A stretch of 64,000 nt of DNA from Tumebacillus sp. BK434. GTDB taxonomy: Bacteria > Bacillota > Bacilli > Tumebacillales > Tumebacillaceae. How positions within the stretch are numbered: the first letter of the stretch is position 1; each line of letters starts with the position of its first letter. A program made the position numbers and the translations under genes. Under the pieces are notes generated by a model. The model was not told the origin of the DNA and ran no database searches. It saw only the letters and a program-made list of their open reading frames with translations. Below are positions 18,201 to 39,717 of this stretch, piece by piece. The DNA is taken from the NCBI RefSeq assembly GCF_004340785.1, contig NZ_SLXS01000004.1:248001-312000 (forward strand), given 5' to 3'.

Positions 18201-21200
18201 GGAACAAGATCTCCCGTCCACTGCCAAACTCGAGACCGGCCACGCCCGCCCGCAACTGGCGACCGCGTATGTCGGAGCCTCCAGCCGCGAAGAGCAGGCG
18301 ATCGTCAGCATCTTCCAAGAGCTGCTCGGCATCCAAGGCGTCGGCGTGCACGACAACTTCTTCCAGCTCGGCGGGAACTCCCTGCTCGGCACGCAACTGA
18401 TGTCGCGCCTGCGCAGCACATTCGGCATCGACTTGCCCCTGCGCACCTTGTTCGAACGGGAAACGGCAGCCGAACTGGCCGAGATCATCGCGGAACAGAC
18501 CGTACAGGCTCCAAGCGTGGCAAGCGCTGTATCGTCCGGCATCCCGCGCCGCCCGGATGAGGTAAGCCCGCTGTCCTTCTCGCAGGAGCGCATCTGGGTG
18601 ATGGAGCAGTTGGCGCCCGATCAGGCGGTCTATAACATCCCGTCCGCACTGGAGATGACCGGCCCGCTCGACCTCGACATCCTGGAGCGGAGCATCAACG
18701 AGGTCATCATGCGCCACGAAACGCTGCGCAGCACGTTCCAATTTGCTGACGGCGAGCCTTTTGTCGCCTATCTGCCCGCGTTTACACTGACCCTCGGCGT
18801 GGAAGACCTCCGCGATCTGCCGGACGACGAGCGCCGCGCGGAAGCTGTCCGCCTTGCCGCCGACTTGGCCCGCGCACCGTTCGATCTGCCGAACGGACCC
18901 TTGCTGCGCGCCACGGCGATGCGTATGGCGGACGACAAACACATGCTCGTGCTCGTCATCCACCACATCATCGCCGACGGCTGGTCGCTCGGCGTGCTGA
19001 TCTCCGAGATCGCCAAGCTCTACGCCGCCTTCGCGCAAGGAGCGCCTTCGCCGCTGACCGGGCTGCCTCTGCAGTACGGCGATTTCGCCCATTGGCAAAA
19101 GCTGCCCGAGCAGCAGGCCGCACTCGACAGCCAGCTGGCCTACTGGAAACGGCAGCTTGGCGACGCGCACGAGCCGCTCGCGCTGCCGACCGACCGGCCA
19201 CGCCCTGCCGTGCAGACGTACAACGGCGCGCGCACGAGCTTCACGCTGTCCAAGCCGCTTTCTGACGCGCTGCAACAAGTGAGCGCCCGCGAAGGAACGA
19301 CGCTCTACATGACCTTGCTCGCCGCCTTCCAGACGCTGCTCGCCCGCTACTCCGGGCAGAGCGACATCCTTGTCGGCTCGCCGATCGCCGGGCGCAGCCT
19401 GCGCGAGACGGAAGAGCTGATCGGCGTGTTCGTCAACACGCTGGTGTTGCGCGGGAGGGTCGAGGACGGCATGAGCTTCCGCGATCTGCTGGCTCAAGTG
19501 CGCCAGACGTCGATCGACGCTTTTGCGCACCAAGACCTTCCGTTCGAAAAACTGGTCGCCGAGCTGCAGCCGGAGCGCAACATGGGCGTCTCGCCGCTGT
19601 TCCAAGTCATGTTCAACATGCTGAACGCGCCGCTGAAGCTGACCGTGCCGGGCGGGTTGACGCTGGAGACGGTCGAGCTCAACTCCGGCACCGCCAAATT
19701 TGACATCACGTTGGCGATGAGCGAGCGGGAACACGGCCTGATCGGGGAGTGGGAATACAACACCGATCTCTTCGACGCCGCGACGATCGACCGGATGATT
19801 GGCCATTTCCAAACGCTGCTCGAACAGGTCGTCGAGCGCCCGGATCGGCAGTTGCAAGAGATCCCGCTGTTGTCGCCGGCCGAGCAGCAATTGATGCTTC
19901 GCGACTGGAACGACACCGGCGCTCCGTATCGCGAGGACGCCTGCCTGCATCATCTGTTTGAAGAGCAGGCGGAGCGGACGCCGGATGCGACCGCGCTCGT
20001 TTTTGAAGATGAGGAGCTCAGCTTCGCCGAGCTGAACAACCGTGCCAACAGGCTGGCCGCACAGCTGCAAGCGGCGGGCGTCGGCCCGGACGACCCCATC
20101 GGGATCTGCATGGAGCGTTCGCTTGAGCTGGTCACCGCGATGCTCGCGGCGCACAAAGCGGGCGGCGCATACCTTCCGCTCGACCCGGGCTACCCGCAGG
20201 AGCGCCTGGCCTTCATGATCGCCGATGCCAAGCCAAAAGCGATCCTGACCCAGCCTGCACTCGCCGCCAAACTGCCGGGCTCAGCCGCTCAACTGCTGAC
20301 CGTGACGGAAGCGGCTCAAAACGAACTCTATCCGAACCTTGCAAGCCCGGTGCGGCCGGATCATCTCGCCTACATCATCTACACCTCCGGCTCCACCGGC
20401 CAGCCCAAAGGCGTGCAGGTCACACACGGCAACGCCGTCAACCACTTCGCCGGAATGGACCGGGCGGTCGGCTGCAGCGAGCAGGATGTGATGCTCGCCG
20501 TGACTTCGATCGGCTTCGACATCTCCGTCCCGGAACTGTTCTGGACGATGTCGTGCGGCGCCAAAGTGGTGCTGCTCTCCGAACGGGAGATTCTCGAAGC
20601 GGGCATCAGCAGCGGCCCGTACGCCCTGAGCGCGCAGCTCGAACGCCACTGCGCGACGATGCTGCAAGGCACACCGTCCTTTATCGGTTCGCTCACCGCA
20701 GACGCTGCGGGGCTTACAGCCGCCGAACAACTGCAAAAAATCTTGCTCGGCGGCGAAGCGCTGCCACCGCTGCTGGCCGACCGTCTGAAAACGCAGACGA
20801 ACGCCCGCATCTTCAACCTCTACGGCCCGACCGAAGCGACCGTCTACGCCACCGCCTACGAAGTGCAGGCGACGGGCCAGAGCGCCATCCCGCTCGGCCG
20901 TCCGCTCGCCAACCATGAGCTGTACATCCTCGACCGCCACCTGCAGCCGGTGCCGATCGGCGTGAAAGGCGAGCTGCACATCGGCGGCCTCGGGCTTGCA
21001 AAAGGCTATCTGGGGCGCGAGGAGCTGACCTTGGAGCGTTTCATCCCCAATCCGTTTGGCGCCGGACGCTTGTATAAGACGGGCGACCTCGCCAGCTACT
21101 TGCCGGACGGGACGGTGCTCTGCCACGGCCGCCTCGACCAGCAGGTGAAAGTGCGCGGCCACCGCATCGAGCCGGGCGAAGTCGAAGCGGCGCTGCTCTT

Positions 21201-21741
21201 GCAGTCCGGCATCCGTGAGGCGGTCGTCGTCGCCCGCGACAACACGCTGCTCGCCTATGTCGTCGGGGACAGCGGGGACGATCTTGATACAGACGCGCTC
21301 TACCGCTCCTTGCGCGGTATCTTGCCCGCCTACATGGTGCCGGGGCACATCGTGCCGCTCGATCGCCTGCCGCTCACCCCGAACGGTAAAATCGACCGCC
21401 GCGCCCTGCCTGCGCCGTTTGCAAAAGCGCGCAAGCGGGAGTATGTCGCTCCGGATACGGCGACCGAAAAGCTGCTGACCGGACTGTGGGCGGAACTGTT
21501 GAAGCTGGAGCCGGAGGTGATCTCCGTCCACGACAACTTCTTCCACATCGGAGGACATTCACTGCTGGCGACGCATGTGATCGCCCGCGTGCACAGAGAG
21601 CTCGGGGTCGAGCTGCCCCTGCGCGTCCTCTTTGAACAAGCCACCATCGCCGAACTGGCGCAATGCGTGGAGCAGACCGAAACGAGTCAAGATGCGCCGA
21701 TCGTGCGCCGCGAGCGCGTGCGTTCCGCTAGAAAAAGATAA
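12220..21741 (+). CDS. Hybrid NRPS-PKS, nine domains (C-A-PCP-KS-AT-ACP-C-A-PCP)
   Basis: A 3173-residue megasynthase. In order: C (residues 7-440, HHIVSDG), A (466-950), PCP (Ser1002 in GGHS), KS (1068-1500, Cys1241), AT (1594-1975, Ser1722 in GYSLGE, HAFH motif), ACP (Ser2054 in GGNS), C (2115-2550, HHIIADG), A (2575-3060), PCP (Ser3114). All carrier serines are present. No KR, DH, ER, methyltransferase, epimerase or thioesterase domain is visible. Hand-read pockets suggest a Ser-like then a Gly-like substrate, with malonyl-CoA extension between, leaving a beta-keto group. The protein ends in a basic tail RRERVRSARKR. The ATG at 12220 was chosen just before the C domain. It must be phosphopantetheinylated by an enzyme encoded elsewhere. 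The closing gene pair partner is at 21942; the product is unknown. Confidence 0.95.
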   Translation: MTVLYAFPVSFAQQRLWLADGVLPGSSAYHMPSVLQIEGDLDEEALRLALTEIVHRHESLRTTFGMLDNQLMQKVHTERDQELTVVDLRDVPQAERRAEVERLTHEELVRPFDLSAGPLLRTTLYKLAAQEHVLMVNMHHIVSDGWSIGILIRELTALYTAFAAGEESPLEPLAIQYADYSQWQRDDLESGVLEEHMAYWRDKLGGELPVLQLPTDRPRPPYRTDAGDYVHVQLSSQLSEGIKEAGRKEQATLFMTLLAAYQVLLSRYSGQEDVLVGSPIAGREQSDLHGLIGFFVNNLVLRSDLSGNPTFLELLAQVRKTALEAYQHAEVPFDMLIQELVPERDVTVSPLFQTMFVLNDELAQLALPELSMSYVDLDIRSVKYDLALEVIDATEGMQIIWRYKTDLFDRATIERMSANFVVLLEGIVEAPEQQVALLPLLTAAEHQQVKNFWNEGAVTVYPDKTLHVFFEEQAERTPDRTAVVFEGESVTYREFNERANRLASRLLKLGVQANEFVGVSMERSIEMLVAVYAVVKAGGAYVPIDPTNPPERVAYILADAQARVLLTQEYLLERLPVLDGTQVICVDREDFAAENPANPDLGVTTDQLAYMIYTSGSTGKPKGAMVPHKAIVNQILWRQETYRLTESDCILQKTPVSFDASVWELFWALMVGARIVMARSEGHKDSAYLREVIKEQGVTTVHFVPSMLQIFAEEKGIEECTSLRRILCGGEALPADLQARVFARLPHVELHNLYGPTEAAVDVTYWFCERDSDRKTVPIGRHIANTELYVLDKHLQPVPLGAAGELHIGGVQLAYGYHNRPELTAEKFIANPFGAGKLYKSGDLVRLLPDGVFEYLGRLDHQVKIRGFRVELGEIEALLTQHPHILEAVVLPKGDALAAYVVTDGAAGAADAQELRRYLQETLPVYMVPGSFAFLDKLPLTPNGKADRQALLKLETVNPVPEAAYVPPQSELEQGIAAIWQEVLEVEQVGLYDNFFELGGHSLAIMRVHRRLQEKYAFEISVVQLFQYPTIKELAEHFSAQRSSGIESGQAERADGKAERTARPAGERQDIAVIGMAGRFPGADDVEAFWRNLHDGVESIRQFTDEELLAEGHDPDVLQAQNYVKAGGYLGDIEYFDADFFGINPREAEVMDPQHRIFLETAWEALETAGYDSEAFDGDISVFGGAGLSRYLLVNLVPNRHLAASVGEHTVMIGNGADHMVGRVAYKLNLTGMSHAVSATCSTGMVAIHQAAQSLRNGDCDMALAGAVGLAVPQKNGYFHVEGGISSPDGHCRTFDADAQGTVPGSGAGIVVLKRLDDALRDGDRVLAVLKGSAVTNDGSRKVGYTAPSVDGQKAVILKALQKADVEPESVSYIEAHGTATPLGDPIELTALTQAYRTLTERERFIAIGSVKSNIGHLDAAAGAAGFIKTVLALQHEKLPPSLHFRKPNPKINWERSPFYVNTELRDWSRGDRPRRAGVSSFGLGGMNSHAILEEAPLQASSATLRPAQLLVLSAKTETALEAATANLQRHLAQHPEQKLADVAYTLQLGRRPFAHRRALVVTDHQDAVEVLANLHPRRVLQGQADLTDHPRKVAFLFAGTGDHYVEMAAELYRTEPVFKQAVDQCCEILEPHLDTDVKKVLYPQQEQNDIPSGLTKEKERPQDQAAPAFDLRKMLRREEGADLQQLHQTEYAHPALFVIEYALTQLLLAWGIRPQALLGYSLGEYVAACVAGVFSLEDALALVAKRAKMIQDLPAGAMLAVPMGEEELRPLLSGSLSLATINTHQHCVVSGTKEAVAELEQELLAQGIACLPVKTSHAFHSQLMEPLAEPFAKLVQSFNPQAPHTPFVSNVTGTWITAEEATDPAYWARHLCQTVRFADGVRELCQDQDLVLLEIGPGQTLTSFALQLQSSPGRIVLPTLRPAYEKRSDTSFLLSTIGQLWLAGVPINWKGMYLQEQRLRVALPTYPFERKRYWIQAKQGAGNRLISDDHLLREQDLPSTAKLETGHARPQLATAYVGASSREEQAIVSIFQELLGIQGVGVHDNFFQLGGNSLLGTQLMSRLRSTFGIDLPLRTLFERETAAELAEIIAEQTVQAPSVASAVSSGIPRRPDEVSPLSFSQERIWVMEQLAPDQAVYNIPSALEMTGPLDLDILERSINEVIMRHETLRSTFQFADGEPFVAYLPAFTLTLGVEDLRDLPDDERRAEAVRLAADLARAPFDLPNGPLLRATAMRMADDKHMLVLVIHHIIADGWSLGVLISEIAKLYAAFAQGAPSPLTGLPLQYGDFAHWQKLPEQQAALDSQLAYWKRQLGDAHEPLALPTDRPRPAVQTYNGARTSFTLSKPLSDALQQVSAREGTTLYMTLLAAFQTLLARYSGQSDILVGSPIAGRSLRETEELIGVFVNTLVLRGRVEDGMSFRDLLAQVRQTSIDAFAHQDLPFEKLVAELQPERNMGVSPLFQVMFNMLNAPLKLTVPGGLTLETVELNSGTAKFDITLAMSEREHGLIGEWEYNTDLFDAATIDRMIGHFQTLLEQVVERPDRQLQEIPLLSPAEQQLMLRDWNDTGAPYREDACLHHLFEEQAERTPDATALVFEDEELSFAELNNRANRLAAQLQAAGVGPDDPIGICMERSLELVTAMLAAHKAGGAYLPLDPGYPQERLAFMIADAKPKAILTQPALAAKLPGSAAQLLTVTEAAQNELYPNLASPVRPDHLAYIIYTSGSTGQPKGVQVTHGNAVNHFAGMDRAVGCSEQDVMLAVTSIGFDISVPELFWTMSCGAKVVLLSEREILEAGISSGPYALSAQLERHCATMLQGTPSFIGSLTADAAGLTAAEQLQKILLGGEALPPLLADRLKTQTNARIFNLYGPTEATVYATAYEVQATGQSAIPLGRPLANHELYILDRHLQPVPIGVKGELHIGGLGLAKGYLGREELTLERFIPNPFGAGRLYKTGDLASYLPDGTVLCHGRLDQQVKVRGHRIEPGEVEAALLLQSGIREAVVVARDNTLLAYVVGDSGDDLDTDALYRSLRGILPAYMVPGHIVPLDRLPLTPNGKIDRRALPAPFAKARKREYVAPDTATEKLLTGLWAELLKLEPEVISVHDNFFHIGGHSLLATHVIARVHRELGVELPLRVLFEQATIAELAQCVEQTETSQDAPIVRRERVRSARKR
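12238..15300 (+). other. Module 1: C-A-PCP, serine-like pocket
   Basis: The A-domain pocket residues, aligned by eye to GrsA numbering, read D-A-W-H-L-G-L-V-D-K. Seven of ten match the EntF serine code (DVWHFSLVDK); the differences are Ala236, Leu299 and Gly301. A leading C domain means the chain may start from an acyl donor or from another protein. Confidence 0.6.
15421..18490 (+). other. Module 2: KS-AT-ACP, non-reducing, malonyl-type
   Basis: The KS has the catalytic Cys1241 in SATCSTG and both histidines (EAHGTA, NIGHLDA). The AT has GYSLGEY and HAFH, the latter typical of malonyl-CoA selection; the usual GQG motif reads GTGDHY. The linker LPTYPFERKRYWI leads directly to the ACP, with no reductive domains. 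Confidence 0.8.
18562..21670 (+). other. Module 3: C-A-PCP, glycine-like pocket
   Basis: Pocket residues by eye: D-I-P-Q-L-G-L-V-Y-K. This resembles the glycine code DILQLGLIWK but with Pro239 and Tyr331. The C domain would condense the beta-ketoacyl chain onto the amino acid. Confidence 0.55.
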
Positions 21742-21749
21742 TTTTGGAA

Positions 21750-21796
21750 AGGCAGCCCCCGCTCCTTGTCGGATGCGGGCTGGTTGCCTTTTTTCG
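21750..21796 (+). terminator. Probable terminator between the two NRPS-PKS genes
   Basis: A bulged stem pairs GGCAGCCCCCGC with GCGGGCTGGTTGCC and is followed by six T. Confidence 0.65.
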
Positions 21797-21827
21797 AAGT
21801 TAAAGGGTTAAGACCATTTATTTTGCA

Positions 21828-21856
21828 TTGTCGGATTGGTGGTAAAATAATAAAAT
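21828..21856 (+). promoter_or_regulatory. Candidate promoter for the second NRPS-PKS gene
   Basis: TTGTCG at 21828-21833, 17-base spacer, TAAAAT at 21851-21856, in an AT-rich gap. With the terminator upstream, it suggests that the second gene has its own transcript. Confidence 0.45.
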
Positions 21857-21941
21857 GAGATCATATGTATTGAAATTCAGAGAGATACGACCTCGTATTG
21901 AGGTTTCGGTTTAACCTGATTAAGGAGAGTGGCGAGACGAG

Positions 21942-36311
<14,370 letters not shown>

Positions 36312-36312
36312 A

Positions 36313-36355
36313 AAAACAAGAAAATCCAGTATATCCTACTGGGTTTTCTTGTTTT
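36313..36355. terminator. Long bidirectional terminator after the NRPS-PKS
   Basis: A 19-bp inverted repeat, AAAACAAGAAAATCCAGTA against TACTGGGTTTTCTTGTTTT (one G-T pair), with a 5-base loop. The arm ends supply A and T runs. Confidence 0.9.
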
Positions 36356-36387
36356 AGAATAAAGAGATAAACAAGGGGGATTGAACG

Positions 36388-37608
36388 ATGACCACGAACA
36401 GCTTGATGACCCATCTGGAATGTTCCAAATGCGGCACCGTCCATGATGCGGACAAGCTCCAGCAGCTCTGCCGGGAGTGTGCCGCACCACTGCTCGTCCG
36501 CTACGACCTGCAAGCGGCAGCCAAAATGCTGAAAAAAGAAGACCTGCTTACCCGTCCGGCCAGCTTGTGGCGCTACAAAGAGCTGCTCCCGGTGCGCGAC
36601 GAGCGAAACATCGTCTCCTTCGGTGAAGGGATGACGCCGATCTACACCGCTCCCCGCGCCGGGACGAAAGCGGGCGTGCCGAACTTGTACATCAAAGATG
36701 AAGGCATTCTGCCGACCGCCACGTTCAAAGCCCGCGGCGCGGCGGTCGGCGTCTCAAAAGCCAAAGAAGTTGGCGTGAAGACGTTGGCCATGCCGACCAA
36801 CGGGAACGCCGGTGGCGCATGGGCGCTGTACGCGGCCCGCGCCGGCATCCAGTCTTACATCGTGATGCCGGAAAATGCGCCCAAGATCACCCGCAACGAG
36901 ACGGCCGTCTCCGGGGCAGACCTCTACCTCGTCAACGGCGTGATCTCCGATGCCGGCAAAATCGTCGGCAAAGCGGTCGGCGAAAACGGCTGGTTTGACG
37001 CGTCGACGCTGAAAGAGCCGTACCGCATTGAAGGCAAAAAGACGATGGGCTACGAGATCGCCGAGCAGTTCAACTGGGAGGTGCCGGACGTGATCCTCTA
37101 CCCGACAGGCGGCGGCGTCGGCCTGATCGCCATCTACAAAGCGCTGCAGGAACTTCAGGCGATGGGCTGGATCGGCGAGAAAATGCCGCGCCTCGTCTCC
37201 GTGCAGGCGAGCGGCTGCGCACCGATCGTCAAAGCCTGGCAGGAAGGCAAACGCGAGTCGGAGTTCTGGCCGGACTCCGATACGATCGCCTTTGGCGTCA
37301 ACGTGCCGAAAGCGCTCGGCGACTTCCTCGTCCTCGAAGCGGTCTACAACACGGATGGCTGTGCGATCGCCATCGACGACGAAGATACATTGCGTGCGCA
37401 ACAGACGCTGGCCAGCCTCGACGGCGCGTTCATCTGTCCGGAAGGCGCCTCGTTGTATGCGGCCGTCGAGCAGCTGAAAGCGCAAGACTGGCTGAACGAG
37501 AACGACAAAGTGCTCCTGCTGAACACCGGTGCGGGCTTGAAATACCCGAACACCGTGCAGATCAACCCGCCGCTGCTCCAGCCGGGTGACGACCTGCCGA
37601 ACGGGTAA
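36388..37608 (+). CDS. thrC: Threonine synthase-like PLP enzyme
   Basis: A 406-residue fold-type II PLP enzyme. An N-terminal zinc-ribbon-like segment with two CxxC pairs (CSKC, CREC) is followed by SFGEGMTPIY, the PLP lysine segment PTATFKARGAA, the phosphate-binding region PTNGNAGGAWALYAARAG, and YPTGGGVGLIAIYKAL. This layout is typical of threonine synthases that convert O-phosphohomoserine to threonine, and of close relatives. AAGGGGGAT precedes the ATG. No hom or thrB lies next to it. A dedicated role with the upstream NRPS (for example making an amino acid precursor) is possible but has no support beyond position, and a strong terminator separates them. Confidence 0.8.
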   Translation: MTTNSLMTHLECSKCGTVHDADKLQQLCRECAAPLLVRYDLQAAAKMLKKEDLLTRPASLWRYKELLPVRDERNIVSFGEGMTPIYTAPRAGTKAGVPNLYIKDEGILPTATFKARGAAVGVSKAKEVGVKTLAMPTNGNAGGAWALYAARAGIQSYIVMPENAPKITRNETAVSGADLYLVNGVISDAGKIVGKAVGENGWFDASTLKEPYRIEGKKTMGYEIAEQFNWEVPDVILYPTGGGVGLIAIYKALQELQAMGWIGEKMPRLVSVQASGCAPIVKAWQEGKRESEFWPDSDTIAFGVNVPKALGDFLVLEAVYNTDGCAIAIDDEDTLRAQQTLASLDGAFICPEGASLYAAVEQLKAQDWLNENDKVLLLNTGAGLKYPNTVQINPPLLQPGDDLPNG

Positions 37609-37614
37609 ACACAG

Positions 37615-37651
37615 AAAAAGCCTGCCGCTCAAGAGGAGCGGCAGGCTTTTC
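37615..37651. terminator. Bidirectional terminator
   Basis: AAAAAGCCTGCCGCTC / GAGCGGCAGGCTTTT stem with a 5-base loop. It serves the threonine-synthase-like gene and the convergent small gene. Confidence 0.9.
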
Positions 37652-37662
37652 TGCTGGAAGGG

Positions 37663-37824
37663 CTAGATCCGGATATCGATCGCCTGCCCGCGTGTCGGGT
37701 CGAGCGCAGCCAACTGGTTGACGATCTGCAGCTGAGCGGGCGCGGCAGCTTGGGACTGGCCCAGCGCCATCGCCTGTTTGAGCGCCCAGAGATTGACCGC
37801 CTGTTGCACACTGGATACGTCCAT
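37663..37824 (-). CDS. Small hypothetical protein, 53 aa
   Basis: A 53-residue protein beginning MDVSSVQQAVNLWALKQAMALGQSQ and ending PTRGQAIDIRI. The ATG is preceded by TGGAGGTG with seven bases spacing, which fixes the start at 37824. One helical Ala/Gln-rich segment is visible; there is no signal peptide. The opening resembles the short YjfB-type putative motility family in pattern only, too weakly for a call. It shares a bidirectional terminator with the gene before it. Confidence 0.6.
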   Translation of the reverse strand: MDVSSVQQAVNLWALKQAMALGQSQAAAPAQLQIVNQLAALDPTRGQAIDIRI

Positions 37825-37973
37825 GGATATACACCTCCACTTTGTTCCAGTATAAACGATCGAATCTAGCATCTCCAGAGTTTTGTTAAGATATTAGCGA
37901 GTATGTGCGTGCAGGAAGAACGCCGCGACCCGCAGAACAAGACAGGTAAGAGAGTTTGAGAGGAGTGTCGTTC

Positions 37974-38789
37974 ATGCTGGCAGCACTGACCCCCGCCTTG
38001 CAGCGAATGATCGAAGCAGCGCGCGGAACGTATGGGATCTCCATCTACCATCTGGAATCGCAAAGCGAGTTTACCTATCAGCCTGACGAATGGTTTTACG
38101 CCGCAAGCATCATCAAAGTCCCGATCATGGCAGCGGTGTTCGATCAGGCGTTCAAAGGCAACCTGCGCTTTGAGGAAAAGATCGCCTTGCGCGCCGAAGA
38201 CATGGTCACCGGCTCCGGGCTGCTGCAAAATCTCAGCCCGGGCCTCGAGCTGTCGATCTACGACTACACGATGCTGATGATCATCGACAGCGACAACACG
38301 GCGACCAACATCCTGATCGACCGCATCGGCACGCAGGCGATTCAAGACGCGATGGCCGAATGGGGACTGACCGGGAGCGGTTTTTACAACAAGATCTCCG
38401 TCATCCCGGCCAAGATTGAAAACTACAACAAGATCACGCCGCGCGACATGACCCATCTGCTGAAGCTGATCGCCGACGGCAAAGTTGTCTCCTGGCGTGC
38501 CTGTGCCGAGATGGTCAAGATCATGAAACAGCAAAAATACAACGAAGGCCTGCCGAGCCTGCTCCCGACCCAGGACGGCCCGGTCGGCGTTCTGCCACTC
38601 TGGGAGTGCGCGCACAAGACCGGCTGGGTGAACGGCACCGACCACGACATGGGGCTGCTCTATTTCCCGCGCAATACGTTTGCCGTCTCCGTGTTTAGCA
38701 AAAACATCATCGAGCGCAAAGACGCGCATGGACTGATGGGGCAGATCGGTCGACTGCTCTATGACACATGCGAACAGCCTATCCGGTAA
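37974..38789 (+). CDS. Class A beta-lactamase-fold serine hydrolase
   Basis: A 271-residue protein with the active-site motifs of serine beta-lactamases/DD-peptidases: SIIK (AASIIKVPIM), SDN (MIIDSDNTATN) and KTG (AHKTGWVNG). The loop KIENYNKITPRDM sits where the class A omega loop would lie and has a Glu and an Asn. The N-terminus MLAALTPALQRMIEAARG has no signal peptide or lipobox, so the protein seems cytoplasmic or exported in an unusual way. It may hydrolyse beta-lactams or act on another ester or amide; sequence alone does not decide. The ATG at 37974 follows GAGAGGAGTG. Confidence 0.82.
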   Translation: MLAALTPALQRMIEAARGTYGISIYHLESQSEFTYQPDEWFYAASIIKVPIMAAVFDQAFKGNLRFEEKIALRAEDMVTGSGLLQNLSPGLELSIYDYTMLMIIDSDNTATNILIDRIGTQAIQDAMAEWGLTGSGFYNKISVIPAKIENYNKITPRDMTHLLKLIADGKVVSWRACAEMVKIMKQQKYNEGLPSLLPTQDGPVGVLPLWECAHKTGWVNGTDHDMGLLYFPRNTFAVSVFSKNIIERKDAHGLMGQIGRLLYDTCEQPIR

Positions 38790-38803
38790 CGGATGGGCTT
38801 TTT
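38777..38803 (+). terminator. Intrinsic terminator
   Basis: GCCTATCCG / CGGATGGGC stem (one G-T pair), GTAA loop and TTTTT. The left arm overlaps the end of the hydrolase gene. Confidence 0.85.
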
Positions 38804-38884
38804 AGCTGACCACCGAGCAGGCTTAAATCTAGTGATTTGATTGAAATCTGACAATTTGTATGGTAGACTTGTCCATGTTGAGAA

Positions 38885-39003
38885 ATTGGCCGAATCTGAA
38901 ACATTTTCAGTACGGGGGAGATTTTAGATTTTTGGGGTGAACCGCCTGCGGGCGGAGGGTTGCTCTCGACCCGAACCCGTCAACTAACCTCGGAGGCCTT
39001 ACG
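38885..39003 (+). promoter_or_regulatory. Cyclic di-AMP riboswitch (ydaO-yuaA leader)
   Basis: The leader contains the conserved blocks GGCCGAATCTGAAAC, GGGGTGAACCGCC and CGACCCGAACCCGTCAACTA followed by ACCTCGGAGGC, in the order and spacing of the ydaO-yuaA class. It lies just upstream of a secreted NlpC/P60 hydrolase, the commonest gene type under this riboswitch. Binding of c-di-AMP normally turns expression off. Confidence 0.88.
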
Positions 39004-39020
39004 GGAGGTCTACATATCAT

Positions 39021-39698
39021 ATGAAGCGTTTTGTGCAAACTCTGTTGCTGGCAACATTCGTCACCATGTCTCCGCTGGCGGTAACGGACGCGCTGGCAGC
39101 GCCTGCTCCGTACGGACCGCAGATGCTGCAGGTCGGCTCCACCGGCGCTGACGTCACGAAACTTCAGCAGGACCTGCGTCTGCTCGGGTTCTTCAGCTAT
39201 CCGGAGAACACCGGCTACTACGGTGAAATCACCGCGACGGCGGTCAAGAAGTTCCAAGCGGCCAACGGCCTTGAACAAAACGGCAAAGTCGGCGCGACCA
39301 CCGGTCCGCTGATCGAAGCGAAAGCAGCCAAGCTTCGCCCAGCCACCCCGAAAGTGGTCGACACGGCGATGAAATATGTCGGTGTTCCGTACCAATGGGC
39401 GGGCAACACGCCGAGCGGCTTTGACTGCTCCGGCTATGTCACCTACGTGTTGGCGCAATATGGCGTGCAAGCTCCGCGCATCGCCGCAGACATGTATGCA
39501 GGCGGTTCCGCCACAGCAGCTCCGGAACCGGGCGATCTCGTCTTCTTCTCCACCTACGGCCCGGGCGCAACTCATGTCGGCATCTACATCGGCAACGGCC
39601 AATTCGTTTCCGCTACCTCTTCGGACGGCGTCAAAGTCGATTCGCTGAACGGCGGCTACTGGGGCGCACGTTATCTTGGAGCCCGTTCCTACATCTAA
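39021..39698 (+). CDS. Secreted NlpC/P60 endopeptidase with PG-binding domain
   Basis: A 225-residue protein. A signal peptide (MKRFVQTLLLATFVTMSPLA, with cleavage likely after ALA near residue 31) is followed by a PG_binding_1 domain (VGSTGADVTKLQQDLRLLGFF, YYGEITATAVKKFQ) and an NlpC/P60 domain with Cys in GFDCSGYVTYV and His in GATHVGIYIG. It probably cuts gamma-D-Glu-diaminopimelate bonds in wall peptides outside the cell. GGGAGGT precedes the ATG. Expression is probably gated by the c-di-AMP riboswitch in its leader, linking wall hydrolysis to turgor and potassium signalling. Confidence 0.93.
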   Translation: MKRFVQTLLLATFVTMSPLAVTDALAAPAPYGPQMLQVGSTGADVTKLQQDLRLLGFFSYPENTGYYGEITATAVKKFQAANGLEQNGKVGATTGPLIEAKAAKLRPATPKVVDTAMKYVGVPYQWAGNTPSGFDCSGYVTYVLAQYGVQAPRIAADMYAGGSATAAPEPGDLVFFSTYGPGATHVGIYIGNGQFVSATSSDGVKVDSLNGGYWGARYLGARSYI

Positions 39699-39717
39699 TA
39701 CCTAACTCTAGAGTTCC

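Noticed and set aside
16291-20154. A 1287-codon open frame on the minus strand inside the first NRPS-PKS gene, and a 2533-codon one at 28590-36191
   Set aside because: The sense strand encodes unmistakable NRPS and PKS domains throughout. The antisense frames are rich in Arg, His, Gln and Asp with no domains, as expected from high-GC third positions.
36388-37608. Threonine-synthase-like gene as a tailoring gene of the NRPS-PKS
   Set aside because: A 19-bp terminator separates it from the megasynthase, and its sequence is that of a primary-metabolism enzyme. Position alone does not support the link.
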